Source: JADHLJ01 sp038146985 (GTDB lineage: Bacteria > Pseudomonadota > Alphaproteobacteria > Thalassobaculales > Thalassobaculaceae). Taken from it: a DNA stretch of 64,000 nucleotides. The notes beneath the pieces were generated by a model. That model was not told where the DNA came from. It worked only from the letters and a program-made list of their open reading frames with translations, and searched no databases. The position numbers and the translations under genes are program-made. Positions 62,534 to 64,000 of the stretch are shown here, one piece after another. The number at the start of each line of letters is the position of its first letter. Position 1 is the first letter of the stretch. The stretch spans positions 83,016 through 147,015 of the forward strand of contig JAYQSQ010000019.1 in assembly GCA_038146985.1 (NCBI GenBank), read 5' to 3'.

Positions 62534-64000
62534 GTGCGAACACCGATCAGCCGCGCGAAACGCCGGGGTAGTCTTGGAACCTGGCGGCGTCGTTTCACGA
62601 TCCTTGGCTTGACGGGGATTGCCGTCATGGCGAGCTATTTCTTCACAATCGATCGGGCGCCCAATTTTCAGCACCTTGTGGCGGCGGTGGTCGGCTTCTT
62701 CGGGCTATCCGGCTTGTTTCTCGATTGGGCGGTTTCCCGGAATATTCAGCGGTCCGGCGGCATCCAGGCGATGCGCTCCGGCGGCGTGCTGAGCACTGGC
62801 CCGGTCGCTACCGCCGGACGGCTCTGGGCGCAGGGCGAAGGATTTAGGATCTTCGGTCTGGATGATGATGCCCGCAAGAACTATCAGGAGGCGGCCCAGC
62901 TCTTCAAGGAAGCCGGTGAGCAGGAAGGCTACGCGGATACCCGGTTGAGCCTAGGCCAGTTGGAATACGAGAAAGGCAATGCGGACGTCGCCCGAAAAAT
63001 CTTCACCGAAACGATCGAAGCCTACAAGGAAGCCGGCAAGCCCCGGGGTCAAGGTCAGGGGCATCTGGAGCTGGGTCTTCTCGACCTGGGCCTTCGAAGC
63101 TACGACGCGGCCAAGCAGGCATTGGAGGAAGCCAGACGGTTCTTCAACGAGTCCAAAGACCGGATGGGTGAGGGGAATGCGCTCCTCAACTACGCGGAAT
63201 GCTGCGCCAGGCTGACCCAGCATGATGAGGCCGGCGGCGCCTTCGATCAGGCGCGCTTCCTTTTCACTCAGTCGGCCGACCGCACCGGCGAGGCGCACGC
63301 GCTGTTCTGCCGCGCGGAGATCGACCGGCAGACCCGGCAGACCGGCGAGGCGCTGAACCGCCTGGAGCGAGCTCTCACGCTCTATCGCCGGACCGGCGAT
63401 CTTATCGGCGAAGGCCATGTCCGGATGGCGATCACGGACATCTACCGGATGATGTCGCGCCCGGATGAGGCTCAGGCATCGGCCTTGGAGGGGGCCGACC
63501 GCTATCGGGACGCCGGTCTTCGGGTCGGAAATAGTGATCTGCTGTCGGGGCGGGGAGACCTCAGGCGCTCGCAGATACGATTCGATTATGCACGGGCCAA
63601 CGGGCTTACCGCCCGAAATCACTTCACCGACGCCAATGACAAGGGCCTTGAGGCGCGTTTGCTTGTCGGACTGGGCGAGATGGAGCGTCTCGCCGGCCGG
63701 CTGGACGAGGCGCGCGGCATGTTCGAGCGGGCTTTGGCCCTCGCGAAAACCGCGCAGTCGCTCGGCACGATCGCCGACGCCCTCAAGGCCCGAGGCCTTA
63801 TAGAGACAGCCAAGGGCCGCACGCGGCCGGCCCGCGACGCGATGAAGGAGGCCTATGGGCACTATCAGAACATGGGTGGCGCCCGCGACCAGGCTCAGAC
63901 CCTTATGGACATGGCCCAACTCGATCTGCTCATGGAGAATTTCGACCGGGCAAGGGTGAACTTCGTATCCGCCCGTTCCATGTATCATGCGCTTGGCGAT
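62534..64000 (+). CDS. Membrane-anchored TPR protein, 3' truncated by window edge
   Basis: The frame is open from the GTG at 62534 to the last base (489 codons) with no stop. Two N-terminal hydrophobic segments (residues ~22-40 and ~50-68) form a membrane hairpin, followed by tandem ~40-residue TPR units, such as NYQEAAQLFKEAGEQEG and YDAAKQALEEARRFFNESKD. An in-frame TGA at 62525 bounds the start; ATG at 62627 is an alternative that would drop the first segment. TPR proteins of this kind are protein-interaction scaffolds; partner unknown. Confidence 0.85.
   Translation, partial: MRTPISRAKRRGSLGTWRRRFTILGLTGIAVMASYFFTIDRAPNFQHLVAAVVGFFGLSGLFLDWAVSRNIQRSGGIQAMRSGGVLSTGPVATAGRLWAQGEGFRIFGLDDDARKNYQEAAQLFKEAGEQEGYADTRLSLGQLEYEKGNADVARKIFTETIEAYKEAGKPRGQGQGHLELGLLDLGLRSYDAAKQALEEARRFFNESKDRMGEGNALLNYAECCARLTQHDEAGGAFDQARFLFTQSADRTGEAHALFCRAEIDRQTRQTGEALNRLERALTLYRRTGDLIGEGHVRMAITDIYRMMSRPDEAQASALEGADRYRDAGLRVGNSDLLSGRGDLRRSQIRFDYARANGLTARNHFTDANDKGLEARLLVGLGEMERLAGRLDEARGMFERALALAKTAQSLGTIADALKARGLIETAKGRTRPARDAMKEAYGHYQNMGGARDQAQTLMDMAQLDLLMENFDRARVNFVSARSMYHALGD

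Noticed and set aside
1..64000. CRISPR array, prophage, integrase or transposase
   Set aside because: No regularly spaced repeats and no recombinase or phage structural motifs were found on either strand.

Overview
The window is GC-rich and tightly packed, and it reads as an alphaproteobacterial chromosome, most likely Rhodospirillales-like. The reasons are the gene order uppS-cdsA-dxr-rseP-bamA-skp-lpxD-fabZ-lpxA-lpxI-lpxB with lpxI in place of lpxH, a PAS_5-type protein, a map-radC pair, DUF1223 and DUF2062 proteins, and REP-like hairpins. This placement rests on gene content and order only; no tRNA, rRNA, integrase, transposase or CRISPR array was seen.

Layout. (1) 1-11207, plus strand: the envelope operon for undecaprenyl-PP, CDP-diacylglycerol, MEP isoprenoids, site-2 protease, outer-membrane assembly and lipid A. 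(2) About 11.4-21.4 kb: accessory catabolism with a DHA2 exporter, two flavin-dependent luciferase-like monooxygenases each beside an alpha/beta hydrolase, a PAS_5 protein, an amidase and an orphan ThDP enzyme. (3) 21.4-25.5 kb: an NTF2-FMO fusion, then an AT-rich island with a TIR-domain gene, its own promoter and a structured GC-rich 3' element. (4) 25.5-35.3 kb: PhyH dioxygenase, beta-hydroxyacid dehydrogenase, an XRE-cupin regulator divergent from a tandemly duplicated cupin, another cupin, and a thiolase / DUF35-degenerate-SDR / cyclase operon next to a prephenate-dehydratase-like protein and an acyl-CoA ligase. (5) 35.4-42.7 kb: prolyl iminopeptidase, PagL-like deacylase, rhomboid protease, small proteins, and a complete larA-larC-larE-larB set for the nickel-pincer cofactor. 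(6) 42.7-64 kb: mostly housekeeping and envelope genes (MalY-type lyase, DUF2062, TauD-type dioxygenase, MFS, pentapeptide protein, class III cyclase-like protein, radC, map, prmA, uvrD, ClC channel, thioesterase, BART-type transporter) and a membrane-anchored TPR protein running off the right edge.

Three genes in the last part are interrupted: a conserved-looking gene at 43179-44333 by one in-frame TAA, uvrD/pcrA by a one-base deletion near 56134, and a diguanylate cyclase at 59790-60803 by four in-frame codons that are all TAG. Sequencing error, real decay and recoding cannot be separated from the sequence alone.

The most interesting candidates for new biology are the solitary TIR protein with an unrecognised ~290-residue N-terminal region, the amber-only diguanylate cyclase, and two predicted catalytically altered enzymes in the catabolic region (a hydrolase with Gly at the nucleophile position and a DUF35 fusion to an SDR lacking its Tyr/Lys pair).
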